From positions 1-64,000 of the forward strand of contig JBFLKU010000018.1 in assembly GCA_040883315.1 (NCBI GenBank): a stretch of 64,000 nucleotides of DNA, read 5' to 3'. Position numbers and translations under genes: made by a program. The DNA is from JAFGUF01 sp040883315. Its GTDB lineage: Bacteria > Bacillota > Clostridia > Christensenellales > UMGS416. The notes beneath the pieces are model-generated. The model saw nothing but the letters and a program-made list of their open reading frames with translations. It ran no database searches and was not told where the DNA came from. Positions 8,122 to 17,074 of this stretch are shown piece after piece. The first letter of the stretch is position 1. Each line of letters opens with the position of its first letter.

Positions 8122-9761
8122 TGCTTGTTACCTCTGCGATATTCGCTAGGTGTAGAGCCGGCTACTTTCTTGAAAACAAAGCTGAAATAATGAGGGTCTT
8201 TGTATCCCACAATAAATGCAATCTCACTGGATCTTTTCTGGGTCTGTCTCAGCATCCGCTTTGCTTCATCTATTCTTTTATTGGTTAGGTATTCCACAAA
8301 TGTCTGTCCCACTTCCTGACTAAACATTGCAGAGAAATAATTCGGGCTTATATTCACTTTTCTGGCTACTCTGTCCAGAGAAATGGATTCATCTGAATAG
8401 TTTTCATCTATAAACTTCAATGCCTGTACCAGCAAATCTCTTTGCTGCTTTTTGCTTTCACTGTCTCGCAGCTTAATTACATACTCTATCACCTGACGTG
8501 CGTATACACATACTTCATCCGAAAGTGACATGTTGATATTGGGGCGCAGCTCCTGCGGCCAAAATCCCTCGCCTCTGTATCCTATGGATTCTAAGTATTC
8601 CTCCGCCACAAAATAAACTGTCATGGCAAGGTATCTGCAAAACATCGGAAGAGACACCAGCTCTTCACCTGTGCTTTGTATCAGCTGCTTTATAAAATGG
8701 TCTATTTCCTCTTCTTCACCATTGTTTAGGAAATTCCTTATGCATTCTTGGTCTATCTCCTGTAGGCTCTTGTCTTCCCCAGCCTCAAGATTTTCTTTTT
8801 TCCATATGTCCTTTATGCTCTCTTCGGATAATATATGCTCTCCCGGACACAAATATCGATATGACAACACCCTGCTTGCCTCAGTAAAGCATGCCGGAAC
8901 AGCACTAAGCCTAGATACAGGTGTACCGCAGGCAATATGCCAGTCCACGTCATCTCCTGCCATAGCACATCTGCTTTGTATGTTTTCTACGCAGTTTACT
9001 GTTCTCTCATTAATGTTGTCCTGTTCACCCTTCACAAGCACTGCATATGTGCTTACGTTCCATCTGAATAAAATCAGCTCTGAATGGTTTACTATAAACT
9101 GCATCACCTTTTCCTGCACAGTAGCAATTGTGTCTGTGTAGCTCTCCGGCACGCTTCTATTGTATCCAGCACTATTTACAGAAAAAAGAACCACATTATA
9201 ATAAAGTGCATTTAAATCTATATCCAATGTTTTGGCTTTTTCATATATCTCGGAAATGCTAAGTCCGCCAGTTACAATCTTCTCAAACAGTCTCCTTCTA
9301 GAGAATGCTTCGTATTCCTGTGCCTCTCGCTGAAACTTTGCAAAATATTCAATCTGTTGTTTTTCTGTCTCCATCTTTTCGTGGAGGGAAACCAAAAGCT
9401 CTACCATCTTGTCCTTCATAATAGGCTTCAGCAAATATTGCTCTACACCCATTCGGATGGCTTGCTGTGCATATGAAAAATCATCATATCCGCTAATGAT
9501 TACAATTTTTGTTCTAGGCAGCTCTTTTCGAACAAGTTCAATCAGTGCCAGTCCGTCCATAAAAGGCATCTTAATATCTGTTATTAGCAAATCCGGCTGT
9601 ATCTGGCGAATCATCGGCAGTGCTAGCTCTCCATCCGGTGCATCGCCTGCGTAGGAGAAACCATACTGTTCCCAAAATATATTTTGACGTATGCCTTCGC
9701 GCACCACAATCTCGTCCTCCACCAGAAAGACTTTGTACATGCTGCCATTATTATCTAACAT
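8118..9761 (-). CDS. Response regulator with AraC-type DNA-binding domain, YesN type
   Basis: Cytoplasmic regulator of 547 aa. The receiver domain (about residues 8-125) carries the acidic pair in FLVEDE and the phospho-aspartate in DLLITDIKMPFMDG, with the conserved lysine in YLLKPI. A middle region of about 300 residues has no recognised fold, and the last 100 residues form two AraC helix-turn-helix motifs ending in GYKDPHYFSFVFKKVAGSTPSEYR. The start at 9761 has an AGGAGAAGGA site; an internal ATG at 9740 is less well placed. It probably activates the YtfQRT-like operon in response to the imported sugar; candidate repeats lie at 5481-5522. Confidence 0.93.
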   Translation of the reverse strand: MLDNNGSMYKVFLVEDEIVVREGIRQNIFWEQYGFSYAGDAPDGELALPMIRQIQPDLLITDIKMPFMDGLALIELVRKELPRTKIVIISGYDDFSYAQQAIRMGVEQYLLKPIMKDKMVELLVSLHEKMETEKQQIEYFAKFQREAQEYEAFSRRRLFEKIVTGGLSISEIYEKAKTLDIDLNALYYNVVLFSVNSAGYNRSVPESYTDTIATVQEKVMQFIVNHSELILFRWNVSTYAVLVKGEQDNINERTVNCVENIQSRCAMAGDDVDWHIACGTPVSRLSAVPACFTEASRVLSYRYLCPGEHILSEESIKDIWKKENLEAGEDKSLQEIDQECIRNFLNNGEEEEIDHFIKQLIQSTGEELVSLPMFCRYLAMTVYFVAEEYLESIGYRGEGFWPQELRPNINMSLSDEVCVYARQVIEYVIKLRDSESKKQQRDLLVQALKFIDENYSDESISLDRVARKVNISPNYFSAMFSQEVGQTFVEYLTNKRIDEAKRMLRQTQKRSSEIAFIVGYKDPHYFSFVFKKVAGSTPSEYRRGNKQ

Positions 9762-10076
9762 ACGTTCCTTCTCCTTCTCCCGTTTTGCTAGTAATCCTTA
9801 ATTATTATAACATATCATAATAATTATCAATTGAATATTTTTAGATATTAGTATACTTTTTTACTATATATTTTCTCTTCTCTTGAAAATGATATACGTA
9901 TTTACTATTTAACAAAGCTATAAATTTCCTATTTATTCTGCATTTGTGTAAAGAAAGGATAACAAAGGAATTCCCTGTTCTCCATTAATTATATAGTCAA
10001 AAATTCTATCGGATATTTTCTTATATATTTATATTGCCACTATACTAGCGATGCTAGGCAATGATTCTATCTTTTT
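9762..10076 (-). promoter_or_regulatory. Promoter region of the two-component operon; gap after GH3 gene
   Basis: AT-rich gene-free stretch. A candidate promoter for the regulator is TTGATA (complement of 9825-9830) and TATAAT (complement of 9804-9809) with a short 15-base spacer. Near the GH3 stop, ATTGCC (10033-10038) pairs with GGCAAT (10057-10062) with an inner TAGC/GCTA pairing; this could end the GH3 transcript, but no clear U-run follows. Nothing else is recognised here. Confidence 0.4.
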
Positions 10077-12119
10077 TTATAGTTTAATACTCCGCTTTAT
10101 CCTTATGTCATCACTAGATGAACCAATCAATATTTCAAATTCACCTTTTTCACAAACCCATTCATTTGTCTGGCTGCTGAAATACGAAAAATCTTCGTCT
10201 GAAAGTGACATTTCTATACCTTTCATTTCGCCTTTTTTAAGGCTGATTTTCGCGAAGCCTTTCAGCTCTTTTTCAGGTCTTGGCTCTGTACATTTTGTTT
10301 GTTTTATATAGAGCTGTGCTGTTTCTTTGCCGTCGTATTCCCCAGTATTTTTTATATCAAAGCTTACCGATATGCCATCAGCTGAATTTGTTATCTTCAA
10401 ATTGCTGTATTCATACTCCGTATAGCTTTTGCCGTATCCGAAGGCATACAGAGGCTGGATGTTTCGCGTGTCAAAATGCCTATATCCTACAAATATTGAT
10501 TCATTGTAATTAACGCTTTCTCCGCCTGGAAATTCACCTATAGAATGAGACGAATAGTCGTCCAGCTTTTGTGCAAAAGTAAATGGAAGCTTTCCAGACG
10601 GATTGACGTCACCAAACAATACATTTGCCAATGCTCGTCCGCCCTCCATTCCGTTGTACCATGTTTGTATCAACGCCTTTGAGCATCGTTTCGTCGTGCT
10701 CAAGTCCACTGCTGATCCGCTTAGATTAATGGTTATAAGGTTTTCATTTACTTGACTTATTGCTTCTATTAATTGATCTTGCTCATACGGCAGGGCATAC
10801 TCCACTCTGTCTTTGCCTTCCACATCATGTTCATGGTTGAGCCCGCCGATAAATATTACCAAATCGTGTGCACAGGCTATTCTTCTTGCTTCCTCCCGTA
10901 AATCGAAATATCTGTGCTTGTCCACGTCTTTTTCGCTAGTATATCCTTTCGCATATGCTATCTCTGCATTTCCGCCCAAATACATGCTGATGCCAGCCAA
11001 TGGCGTATGCTCATACAGTGCACGGATTTCTGCGCTTCCGCCGCCGCTTGCATGTGCACGCACGGCATTTTCGCCTATTATAGCAATTGACTTTAACTTT
11101 GCAGCATCAAGGGGAAGAATATTGTCTTTGTTCTCTAGCAGAACAATGCTCTCTTCTGCCGCTCTTAATATACCCAGCTGGTGCTCCGATGTGTTTCTGC
11201 TGCCTTTTTTTCTTGTTCCATCTAGCATATTCAGCTTGTTCATCAGATTTAATATGTGCAGCACTTTTTCATCAACAACGCTTTGGTCTATCTCGCCTTT
11301 TTCAACCATATTGTATAAATTATCTGCAAAATAGTAATTATCAAAGTCTGTCGCTACGCTCATTTCTATATCCAGCCCAGCTTCTGCCGCCTTCTTTGTG
11401 GAGTGGCATGCAGCCCAGTCAGATATCACCACTCCATCATAATTCCATCTGTCTCGCAGAATATCCTTTAGCAGATATTCGCTTTCGCAGCAGTAATCTC
11501 CGTGCAGTTTATTATATGCACCCATTATAGTGTAGCTTTTGCCCAGCTCTACTGCAGCCTTAAATCCTGGAAAATATATCTCTTCTAGGCTTCTCTGGTC
11601 TGTTTCCACGTTTACTTTCAGTCGGTCTGTTTCCTGATTGTTCACGGCAAAATGCTTGACACATGCTGCCACATCGTTTTCCTGTATACCATTTATGATA
11701 GGTACTGTAATCTCTTTTATCAGATATGGGTCTTCACTCATATATTCAAAATTCCGTCCGCACAAAGGTGACCTTATAATATTCACGCCCGGTGCTAAAA
11801 TAACATCCTTTCCTCTGCTTCTGGCTTCTGCGCCCAGTGCCTTGCCAAAAGTATATGCATGTTCTTTGCTCCATGTGGCAGCCAACGCGGTGTTTGAAAG
11901 GAAATATGATACACTATCATCGGATAGTTCTTTGCCCTGCCATGTTTTGCCCACAAATTCCCTGCGCACTCCCCTAGGTCCATCTGACATTTTTAGAGGA
12001 GGTATGTTTAGTCTCTTAACTCCCTTTGTTGCGAATATTTCATCTCCATGAATCATTCCAATCTTTTCTTCAAGATTCATTTGATCCAACAGTTTTTTTA
12101 TCTGTATTTCCGTCAGCAT
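10077..12119 (-). CDS. Glycoside hydrolase family 3 beta-glycosidase
   Basis: Cytoplasmic enzyme of 680 aa without a signal peptide, releasing non-reducing-end beta-linked sugars from oligosaccharides. Domain order is the GH3 N-terminal barrel (1-about 300), the GH3 C-terminal alpha/beta sandwich (about 330-540) and a fibronectin-III-like cap (about 600-670). KHFAVNNQE (about 155-163) and the nucleophile aspartate in VISDWAA (about residue 234) are present. Length is shorter than the 750-850 aa common for BglX-type enzymes but normal for clostridial intracellular ones. AGGAG precedes the ATG at 12119. It is last in an operon with a cupin and a HAD phosphatase. Beta-glucosidase, xylosidase and arabinosidase activities cannot be told apart here. 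Confidence 0.93.
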   Translation of the reverse strand: MLTEIQIKKLLDQMNLEEKIGMIHGDEIFATKGVKRLNIPPLKMSDGPRGVRREFVGKTWQGKELSDDSVSYFLSNTALAATWSKEHAYTFGKALGAEARSRGKDVILAPGVNIIRSPLCGRNFEYMSEDPYLIKEITVPIINGIQENDVAACVKHFAVNNQETDRLKVNVETDQRSLEEIYFPGFKAAVELGKSYTIMGAYNKLHGDYCCESEYLLKDILRDRWNYDGVVISDWAACHSTKKAAEAGLDIEMSVATDFDNYYFADNLYNMVEKGEIDQSVVDEKVLHILNLMNKLNMLDGTRKKGSRNTSEHQLGILRAAEESIVLLENKDNILPLDAAKLKSIAIIGENAVRAHASGGGSAEIRALYEHTPLAGISMYLGGNAEIAYAKGYTSEKDVDKHRYFDLREEARRIACAHDLVIFIGGLNHEHDVEGKDRVEYALPYEQDQLIEAISQVNENLITINLSGSAVDLSTTKRCSKALIQTWYNGMEGGRALANVLFGDVNPSGKLPFTFAQKLDDYSSHSIGEFPGGESVNYNESIFVGYRHFDTRNIQPLYAFGYGKSYTEYEYSNLKITNSADGISVSFDIKNTGEYDGKETAQLYIKQTKCTEPRPEKELKGFAKISLKKGEMKGIEMSLSDEDFSYFSSQTNEWVCEKGEFEILIGSSSDDIRIKRSIKL

Positions 12120-12191
12120 TCATTTCTCCTACAAGTTTATTAAAATAATATTTCACTTTATATTTAGAGGTATATTTATGAAACTCCTCTT

Positions 12192-12551
12192 TTATATCCA
12201 TTCAAGTTCATTTTTTGTTTTTTCATTCACCACGTCGCCGGTATTCAGTGTAGTTTTTTTCTCTATCATCATTATTTGCACTTCTTCTTCGCAGGAGGGC
12301 ATATGTTCCACTCCCTTGGGCACTACTATCATTTCGCCCTCTTTCAGCTCTACTATTTTATCCCTGAAGTTCATATCCATCTTGCCGCAAACAACAAAGA
12401 ACATCTCGTCCTCCATTTCATGCTTATGCCATGTAAATTCTCCTTTTATCTTGGCAATCTTCACATAGGAATCATTTAGCTCAGCAATTATCTTAGGTGT
12501 CCACTGTTCATTAAACAAATTAAATTTTTCTTTAATATTTATCCTGTTCAT
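12192..12551 (-). CDS. Small cupin-domain protein
   Basis: Single-domain cupin of 119 aa. The metal-binding motif is visible as TWHKHEMEDEMFFVVCGK (two His, Glu) with the second motif in GEMIVVPKGVEHMP. The longer reading frame from 12569 overlaps the upstream HAD gene, but an AAGGAG site six bases before the ATG at 12551 fixes that as the likelier start. Such proteins often isomerise or epimerise sugars, or bind small molecules. No catalytic role can be assigned. It lies 14 bases after the phosphatase and 72 bases before the GH3 gene. Confidence 0.82.
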   Translation of the reverse strand: MNRINIKEKFNLFNEQWTPKIIAELNDSYVKIAKIKGEFTWHKHEMEDEMFFVVCGKMDMNFRDKIVELKEGEMIVVPKGVEHMPSCEEEVQIMMIEKKTTLNTGDVVNEKTKNELEWI

Positions 12552-12565
12552 ATATATCTCCTTGC

Positions 12566-13372
12566 TCATTTTCCGTATTGTTTCTGCAGCTCTTGCCCCA
12601 GCTCCTTTATGGACGGAAAAATATAGTCCGCCTTTATTTCCGATGCATCATAGTCTTCCATGCTGGTCTCGCCCGTAAGCACCAGTATAGATATTATGCC
12701 GGCTGTTTCACCTATTTTTATATCTGTATATAGCCTGTCTCCCACCATTGCAAGCTCGTCTTTTCTGTATCCGTATTTTTTGCATATAGCATCCACTATG
12801 TCATTATTGGGCTTTCCTACTATATGCGGTCTTTTCCCCGTAGATGCGGCAATCATTTCAATCATAGCTCCTGTATCAGGCATATATTTTCCGTGCTCCA
12901 GCGGGCAATTGAAATCCGGATGCGTAGCAATATATGGCACGTCTTCTCTCAGCCAGTCACATGCCTTCCAGATTTTTTCATATGTTAATGTAGTATCGAA
13001 TCCCAACACCACGAAATCAGGTCTTATATCTGTATCATTCACTAGCCTAAAGCCACTTTTTTCAAACTCTTCAAACAGGAATTCATTACCTAGCAAAAAT
13101 ATATCTGCTTGCGGCTTAATGCTATTCAGATAAATTGTTGTGGCTTCACCGGATGTGAATACCTTTTCTTCATCTATTTCGCATCCTAGGCTTTGTAGCT
13201 TTGTTTTATATGCAGCTTTGTTTTTGGATGAATTATTGGTAAGAAACAAAAACTCTATATTTTTGCGTTGCAGAATATCTAAAAAATCCAGTGCACCGTC
13301 TATCAATTTTTGCCCTAAATAAAAAGTGCCATCCATGTCCAGTAAAAAGCATTTTATATCCTTAATGTTCAA
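12566..13372 (-). CDS. HAD-IIA family sugar phosphatase, NagD-like
   Basis: Cytoplasmic phosphatase of 268 aa. HAD motif I is LLDMDGT with nucleophile Asp12 and acid Asp14; motif II is FLTNNSS, motif III the lysine in KPNNDIVD and motif IV MVGDRLYTDI. The large cap between motifs II and III is the C2a type of NagD/AraL proteins, which dephosphorylate sugar phosphates broadly. No ATG is suitable: a TTG at 13372 lies six bases after GAGGT and is taken as start, rather than the more distant TTG at 13405. It begins just downstream of a strong terminator, so its promoter must be very short or it relies on read-through. Confidence 0.88.
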   Translation of the reverse strand: MNIKDIKCFLLDMDGTFYLGQKLIDGALDFLDILQRKNIEFLFLTNNSSKNKAAYKTKLQSLGCEIDEEKVFTSGEATTIYLNSIKPQADIFLLGNEFLFEEFEKSGFRLVNDTDIRPDFVVLGFDTTLTYEKIWKACDWLREDVPYIATHPDFNCPLEHGKYMPDTGAMIEMIAASTGKRPHIVGKPNNDIVDAICKKYGYRKDELAMVGDRLYTDIKIGETAGIISILVLTGETSMEDYDASEIKADYIFPSIKELGQELQKQYGK

Positions 13373-13405
13373 TATTCTACCTCGCCAATATATTAATTTG
13401 AGCAA

Positions 13406-13453
13406 TAAAAAATGATATGATATTCAAATCCTATTTCCTAAATATCATATCAT
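13406..13453 (-). terminator. Intrinsic terminator of the DegV-UvsE-TspO operon
   Basis: A perfect 13-bp stem (13412-13424 with 13441-13453) with a 16-base loop is followed on the minus strand by TTTTTTATT. It lies 26 bases past the TspO-family stop. Confidence 0.85.
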
Positions 13454-13479
13454 ATATTTTATAAATTGTATTTACAAAT

Positions 13480-14277
13480 TTATTGGTTTTTTGCCTGCTT
13501 CATCTGCTTTGCCGCCGCCAAAACCACGCCTGCAGCCATAAGCACCAGAGAAGCTGATACAGTAATTATCACGCCTGTATACTCCCCGGCAAATCCACTT
13601 TGGCTTAAATGCTTAATTAAAATTCCTGCATACGCCCATACTATCACCAATCCATATGCCACATCTTTTTTAATAATAGTCGTAGCACCACCAATAAGAA
13701 GACCTGCGACTACAATAATAATCATCCATACAGGCTCTGCAATGTTAAATCCTCTCCATCCAATGCTTACTAAATACGTTGTGATGTTTGCAATAGTTGC
13801 TATGGTTATCCATCCAAAATAAACGCTGAAAGGCAGCTTTACAAATACTTTTTCCTTTGCACTCAGCTTTTCGCTTCCTATTCTGATATATGCCAGCAAA
13901 AGCGTAGCAAATATTACTGCCATCAATATTAAGGTTAATCCTATCATTTGGATATGCCACGCAAATATCCATGCGGAGTTTGCGACAGATGATATAATAA
14001 AGCAATACTTTATTCTTTTTATTGCCTCACTGCTATAGCCTTTTTTGCCCTTAAATAAACCAAAGCTGTATAAAACAAATAATGCTAATAGAAGGTATAT
14101 CACTGCCCATATGGCAAATGTAATCGGGGCAGGTGCAAATAGATTCGGATAGGAATCAGACACCTCTCCTGTTGAGATATTATTAATCGGCAAAATGTTT
14201 GCCAGTGCATTTATGGTGACCATCACGGCAAAAGCCAGTGCATTAAATATTTTCAGTAATGTAAGTTTTTTATCCAT
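13480..14277 (-). CDS. TspO/MBR-family membrane protein
   Basis: Integral membrane protein of 265 aa with seven to eight hydrophobic segments. FAPAPITFAIWAVIYLLLA near residue 48 matches the F-x-P-P-x-W/F-x-F-x-W-x-x-I-Y motif at the start of TspO/tryptophan-rich sensory proteins, and NSAWIFAW near 101 matches the second conserved region. It is longer than classical TspO (about 155-170 aa), with extra C-terminal helices, as in a Firmicute subgroup. TspO proteins bind porphyrins and lipids and are linked to light and redox stress. Its neighbour is a UV endonuclease (20-base gap). An AAAGGAG site precedes the ATG. Confidence 0.8.
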   Translation of the reverse strand: MDKKLTLLKIFNALAFAVMVTINALANILPINNISTGEVSDSYPNLFAPAPITFAIWAVIYLLLALFVLYSFGLFKGKKGYSSEAIKRIKYCFIISSVANSAWIFAWHIQMIGLTLILMAVIFATLLLAYIRIGSEKLSAKEKVFVKLPFSVYFGWITIATIANITTYLVSIGWRGFNIAEPVWMIIIVVAGLLIGGATTIIKKDVAYGLVIVWAYAGILIKHLSQSGFAGEYTGVIITVSASLVLMAAGVVLAAAKQMKQAKNQ

Positions 14278-14297
14278 TATATATTCTCCTTTTCGTT

Positions 14298-15557
14298 TTA
14301 TATTTCAATAAAATAGTATGAATTTAAAAGATATTCATTGTCGTATTTTTCCGCTAGTTTGTATAATGATTTTTTTAAATTCTCCAGTTTGGTTTTTCCG
14401 TTTTTGTATTTTTCTATACTTCCCAGTATTCGTCTTTTTTCTATAAATGAAGCTTCTCTCTTAAAGTATCCAAACACATGCTGTGCAGCATTTATTTCGT
14501 TCTTTATCATGCTCTGTGCATTTATAGCATCTTCTACAATTTTGTAGAATTCATCTGCCGGATAGGCTTTTTTGTCCTTCAAAAGCTCTCGTATTTCCAG
14601 ATACGCCTTTGGATCTTTGCCTAAAACATAGTATTTATATTTTGCCCATTCCTTCTCAAGATGCTTTATTTGTTTACTTTCATCCAGTGTTAGTAAGCAC
14701 TTCACTGCAGATAAGTTTTTGTCCTTCACCTCCAGCATTATATCCAAATCATACTTCGGCAATTCATTTAGAAACTGCTTGAATTCATCAATTGCTGTGG
14801 TTCTGGAGTGCGCTCCTGCTCTTTTGCTTCTGTCCTGCTGAGAATAATGTATCTTTTGCTGTCCGTCTCTTTCACTCCATGTTTTCCCTGCTTCTTTTAT
14901 CCATTCTGTCTGTGTTTTGAATTTTGATGGCGGGTTTATTTCATGGTGCAGGTTGTCAAAAACCACGGGAATTTCTAATTGCTCTGAGATATTAAGTACA
15001 TCCTCTATATTATAGTGCTTGTCATCATTTTCTATAATCAGTCGGTTCTTTATAGCATTATCCAGCTTTTTATAGTTTTCTATAAATCTATCAACTGCTG
15101 CGTTTTTGTCTCCATATACTCCGCCAACGTGCAGTATCACCTTGCTTTGGGCGTCCATCTCTAGGCAGTCCAAAAGATGCGTATGATATTTCAAATCTGC
15201 AGCTGCTCTATCTACCACATCTTCATTTATAGAGTTCAGTACAGTATACTGCCCCGGATGCATTGATACTCTCATGCCCGATTTTCTTATTACTTCTCCT
15301 ATTTCATGTAACCTGTCTCTGAAGGCTTCGCACCATCTATACGATACCTCAGGGTGGCTAGCAAACGGAATGATATCGGAACTTATCCTAAAAAGCATTA
15401 TATTACTTTCAGCATTATATTCTATCTGCTTTTTCAATGCATTCAGGTTATTTTCAATTATACTTCTAATGTTTCTATCGCTGGCGTTTTTCAGTCTGCA
15501 GGTTTGCATCCCAACTCCCGGCACACCCAGCGTGATACAGGCATATCCTATTTTCAT
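14298..15557 (-). CDS. uvsE: UV damage endonuclease UvsE (UVDE)
   Basis: DNA repair enzyme of 419 aa that nicks DNA 5-prime of UV photoproducts and other lesions. The TIM-barrel UVDE domain fills about residues 1-290: MKIGYACITLGVPG at the N-terminus, SMHPGQYTVLN, ILHVGGVYGDK, ENDDKHY and VFDNLHHE are the metal-ligand stretches of the family. Residues after about 295 form a charged helical extension of about 120 aa not needed for the barrel, which makes it longer than Bacillus UvsE (about 320 aa). It lies between the TspO-family gene and DUF2177, hinting at co-expression with membrane or light-stress functions. Confidence 0.95.
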   Translation of the reverse strand: MKIGYACITLGVPGVGMQTCRLKNASDRNIRSIIENNLNALKKQIEYNAESNIMLFRISSDIIPFASHPEVSYRWCEAFRDRLHEIGEVIRKSGMRVSMHPGQYTVLNSINEDVVDRAAADLKYHTHLLDCLEMDAQSKVILHVGGVYGDKNAAVDRFIENYKKLDNAIKNRLIIENDDKHYNIEDVLNISEQLEIPVVFDNLHHEINPPSKFKTQTEWIKEAGKTWSERDGQQKIHYSQQDRSKRAGAHSRTTAIDEFKQFLNELPKYDLDIMLEVKDKNLSAVKCLLTLDESKQIKHLEKEWAKYKYYVLGKDPKAYLEIRELLKDKKAYPADEFYKIVEDAINAQSMIKNEINAAQHVFGYFKREASFIEKRRILGSIEKYKNGKTKLENLKKSLYKLAEKYDNEYLLNSYYFIEI

Positions 15558-15563
15558 TTTGCT

Positions 15564-15965
15564 CTACCAAATTGTGCTAATTGCTATATATCCTAAAACT
15601 GATGTGGCACATGAAACAAAAGTACCCCACAGCAAATCAATTAATGTAATTTTAATAGGCCAGTCCTTCACTGTAGCTAGGTTTGTCAAATCATATGTAG
15701 CATATGTAACAAATCCATATAGTGCTCCCCATTTTAAAGCATCTAATAGACTACCTTTTTCGATTGCGGGATTTATTACAAACGCCATCAGTCCAACCAC
15801 AAATATAGAATAAAAAACAAATGCAGCCACGAAATTAGGCTTTTCTTTCATTAAATATCCTAAATTTTTGCTATATAGTTTTTTTGCAGCTAATCCTAGC
15901 CACACAAAGTCAATCACTAAAAATATCGCAAATACTATTAAATACTGTAATATGCTATTTATCAT
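15564..15965 (-). CDS. DUF2177-family membrane protein
   Basis: Membrane protein of 133 aa with four predicted transmembrane helices. VFAIFLVIDFVWLGL near the N-terminus and GALYGFVTYATYDLTNLATVKDWP in the middle are diagnostic of DUF2177. The function of the family is unknown. The start overlaps the stop of the upstream membrane gene by 11 bases, and the stop is 6 bases before uvsE, so it is in the same transcript. Confidence 0.85.
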   Translation of the reverse strand: MINSILQYLIVFAIFLVIDFVWLGLAAKKLYSKNLGYLMKEKPNFVAAFVFYSIFVVGLMAFVINPAIEKGSLLDALKWGALYGFVTYATYDLTNLATVKDWPIKITLIDLLWGTFVSCATSVLGYIAISTIW

Positions 15966-16314
15966 AAATCTCCTCCATCCTGTTGCCCGCCAGCAGCCTG
16001 CCCCAGCTTTCCTTTGATGATCTGACAGCTAGGAATAGATATAGACATATTGCCATACTGCCTCCAAACATTATTAGCACAAACCATATTATGCTTTTTA
16101 ATGCAGATTTCTCTCTGAAAATAACCCATAGATAAAACACAATAAATGATACGTATATATCCACAAAGGTAAACTGTCCCCAGAATATATCAAGCATTAC
16201 GCTGCCCTCTGCCATTATGTCTCGCTCAACCACACCATATACTATAGCAGCCAGCAAAACTATAAATGCTGCAAAAAATATTATCTGCAGCGTTATAGAA
16301 ACTCTTTTACTCAT
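15955..16314 (-). CDS. Small membrane protein, DUF1475-like
   Basis: Membrane protein of 119 aa with three hydrophobic helices. WGQFTFVDIYVSFIVFYLWVIFRE and the following W-F-x-x-I-M-F-G-G-S resemble DUF1475 proteins, an uncharacterised family; this assignment is from memory and moderately certain. It overlaps the DUF1295 gene by 8 bases and DUF2177 by 11 bases. Confidence 0.7.
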   Translation of the reverse strand: MSKRVSITLQIIFFAAFIVLLAAIVYGVVERDIMAEGSVMLDIFWGQFTFVDIYVSFIVFYLWVIFREKSALKSIIWFVLIMFGGSMAICLYLFLAVRSSKESWGRLLAGNRMEEIYDK

Positions 16315-17074
16315 TCTTTTCTCCTTTCGGTATCCATGGTACGAATATATTTGTCTTTTGTGCGTACTCTTTGAATCCTTCTCTTTTCTCCATTGCTTTC
16401 TCCAGCATAGGTACTCCAGAAATATACCTGACTAGCAAAGTTATAGTTATAGGGCTAAAAATCACAAACCATGGCGCTTTGCATGCAATAGCCATCAAAA
16501 AGATGCCCCACCAAAGCACCGCCTCGCCAAAATAATTTGGATGACGTGTGTATTTCCATAGCCCTGTTGTTATTATCTTTCCCTTGTTGTCCTTATTCTG
16601 TTTAAATTTTTTCAGCTGCATATCTCCAATTGTCTCAAATGCAAAGCCTAAAACCCATACCAATAAGCCTGTGACAAATAAAACTATACTGTCTGTTTCA
16701 CCGGATTTATTGGCATATAGGAAGCCAAGAGATATGATAAACATCATCAGCCCCTGAAACATAAACAGCTGGAAAAACGATCTAATATAATATGTTTTTC
16801 CCCATTCTCTCCTAAAATTAGCGTATCTAAAGTCCTCAGGCTTGCCTGCATTTCTTTTGAATATATGGTATGCCAATCGAATCCCCCATATAGAAACTAG
16901 CAGTGTTACTATAGCAGAAGCCACAGTAATATTCTGTGCAAATCCTACTACTGCCAAAAGCACAAATCCCAAGCCCCAGCCTATATCTATTATAGATGCA
17001 TTTTTTATAATAATGCCTGCAACATACCACAACGTGAAATACGCAAACAAAATTATCGCAGTTTGCAAAATCAT
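16307..17074 (-). CDS. DUF1295-family membrane protein, steroid 5-alpha-reductase-like
   Basis: Membrane protein of 255 aa with six or seven helices. LWKYTRHPNYFGEAVLWWGIFL (about residues 178-199) is the NADPH/substrate motif shared by DUF1295, steroid 5-alpha reductases and isoprenylcysteine methyltransferases. Family members are thought to reduce or modify lipids. The start overlaps the DAK2-DegV fusion stop by 4 bases. Being next to a fatty-acid kinase-like protein, a lipid substrate is a reasonable inference. The exact reaction is unknown. Confidence 0.88.
   Translation of the reverse strand: MILQTAIILFAYFTLWYVAGIIIKNASIIDIGWGLGFVLLAVVGFAQNITVASAIVTLLVSIWGIRLAYHIFKRNAGKPEDFRYANFRREWGKTYYIRSFFQLFMFQGLMMFIISLGFLYANKSGETDSIVLFVTGLLVWVLGFAFETIGDMQLKKFKQNKDNKGKIITTGLWKYTRHPNYFGEAVLWWGIFLMAIACKAPWFVIFSPITITLLVRYISGVPMLEKAMEKREGFKEYAQKTNIFVPWIPKGEKNE

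Noticed and set aside
10033..10062. Firm terminator after the GH3 gene
   Set aside because: The stem is short with a bulge and no U-run, so it is only mentioned in the gap entry.
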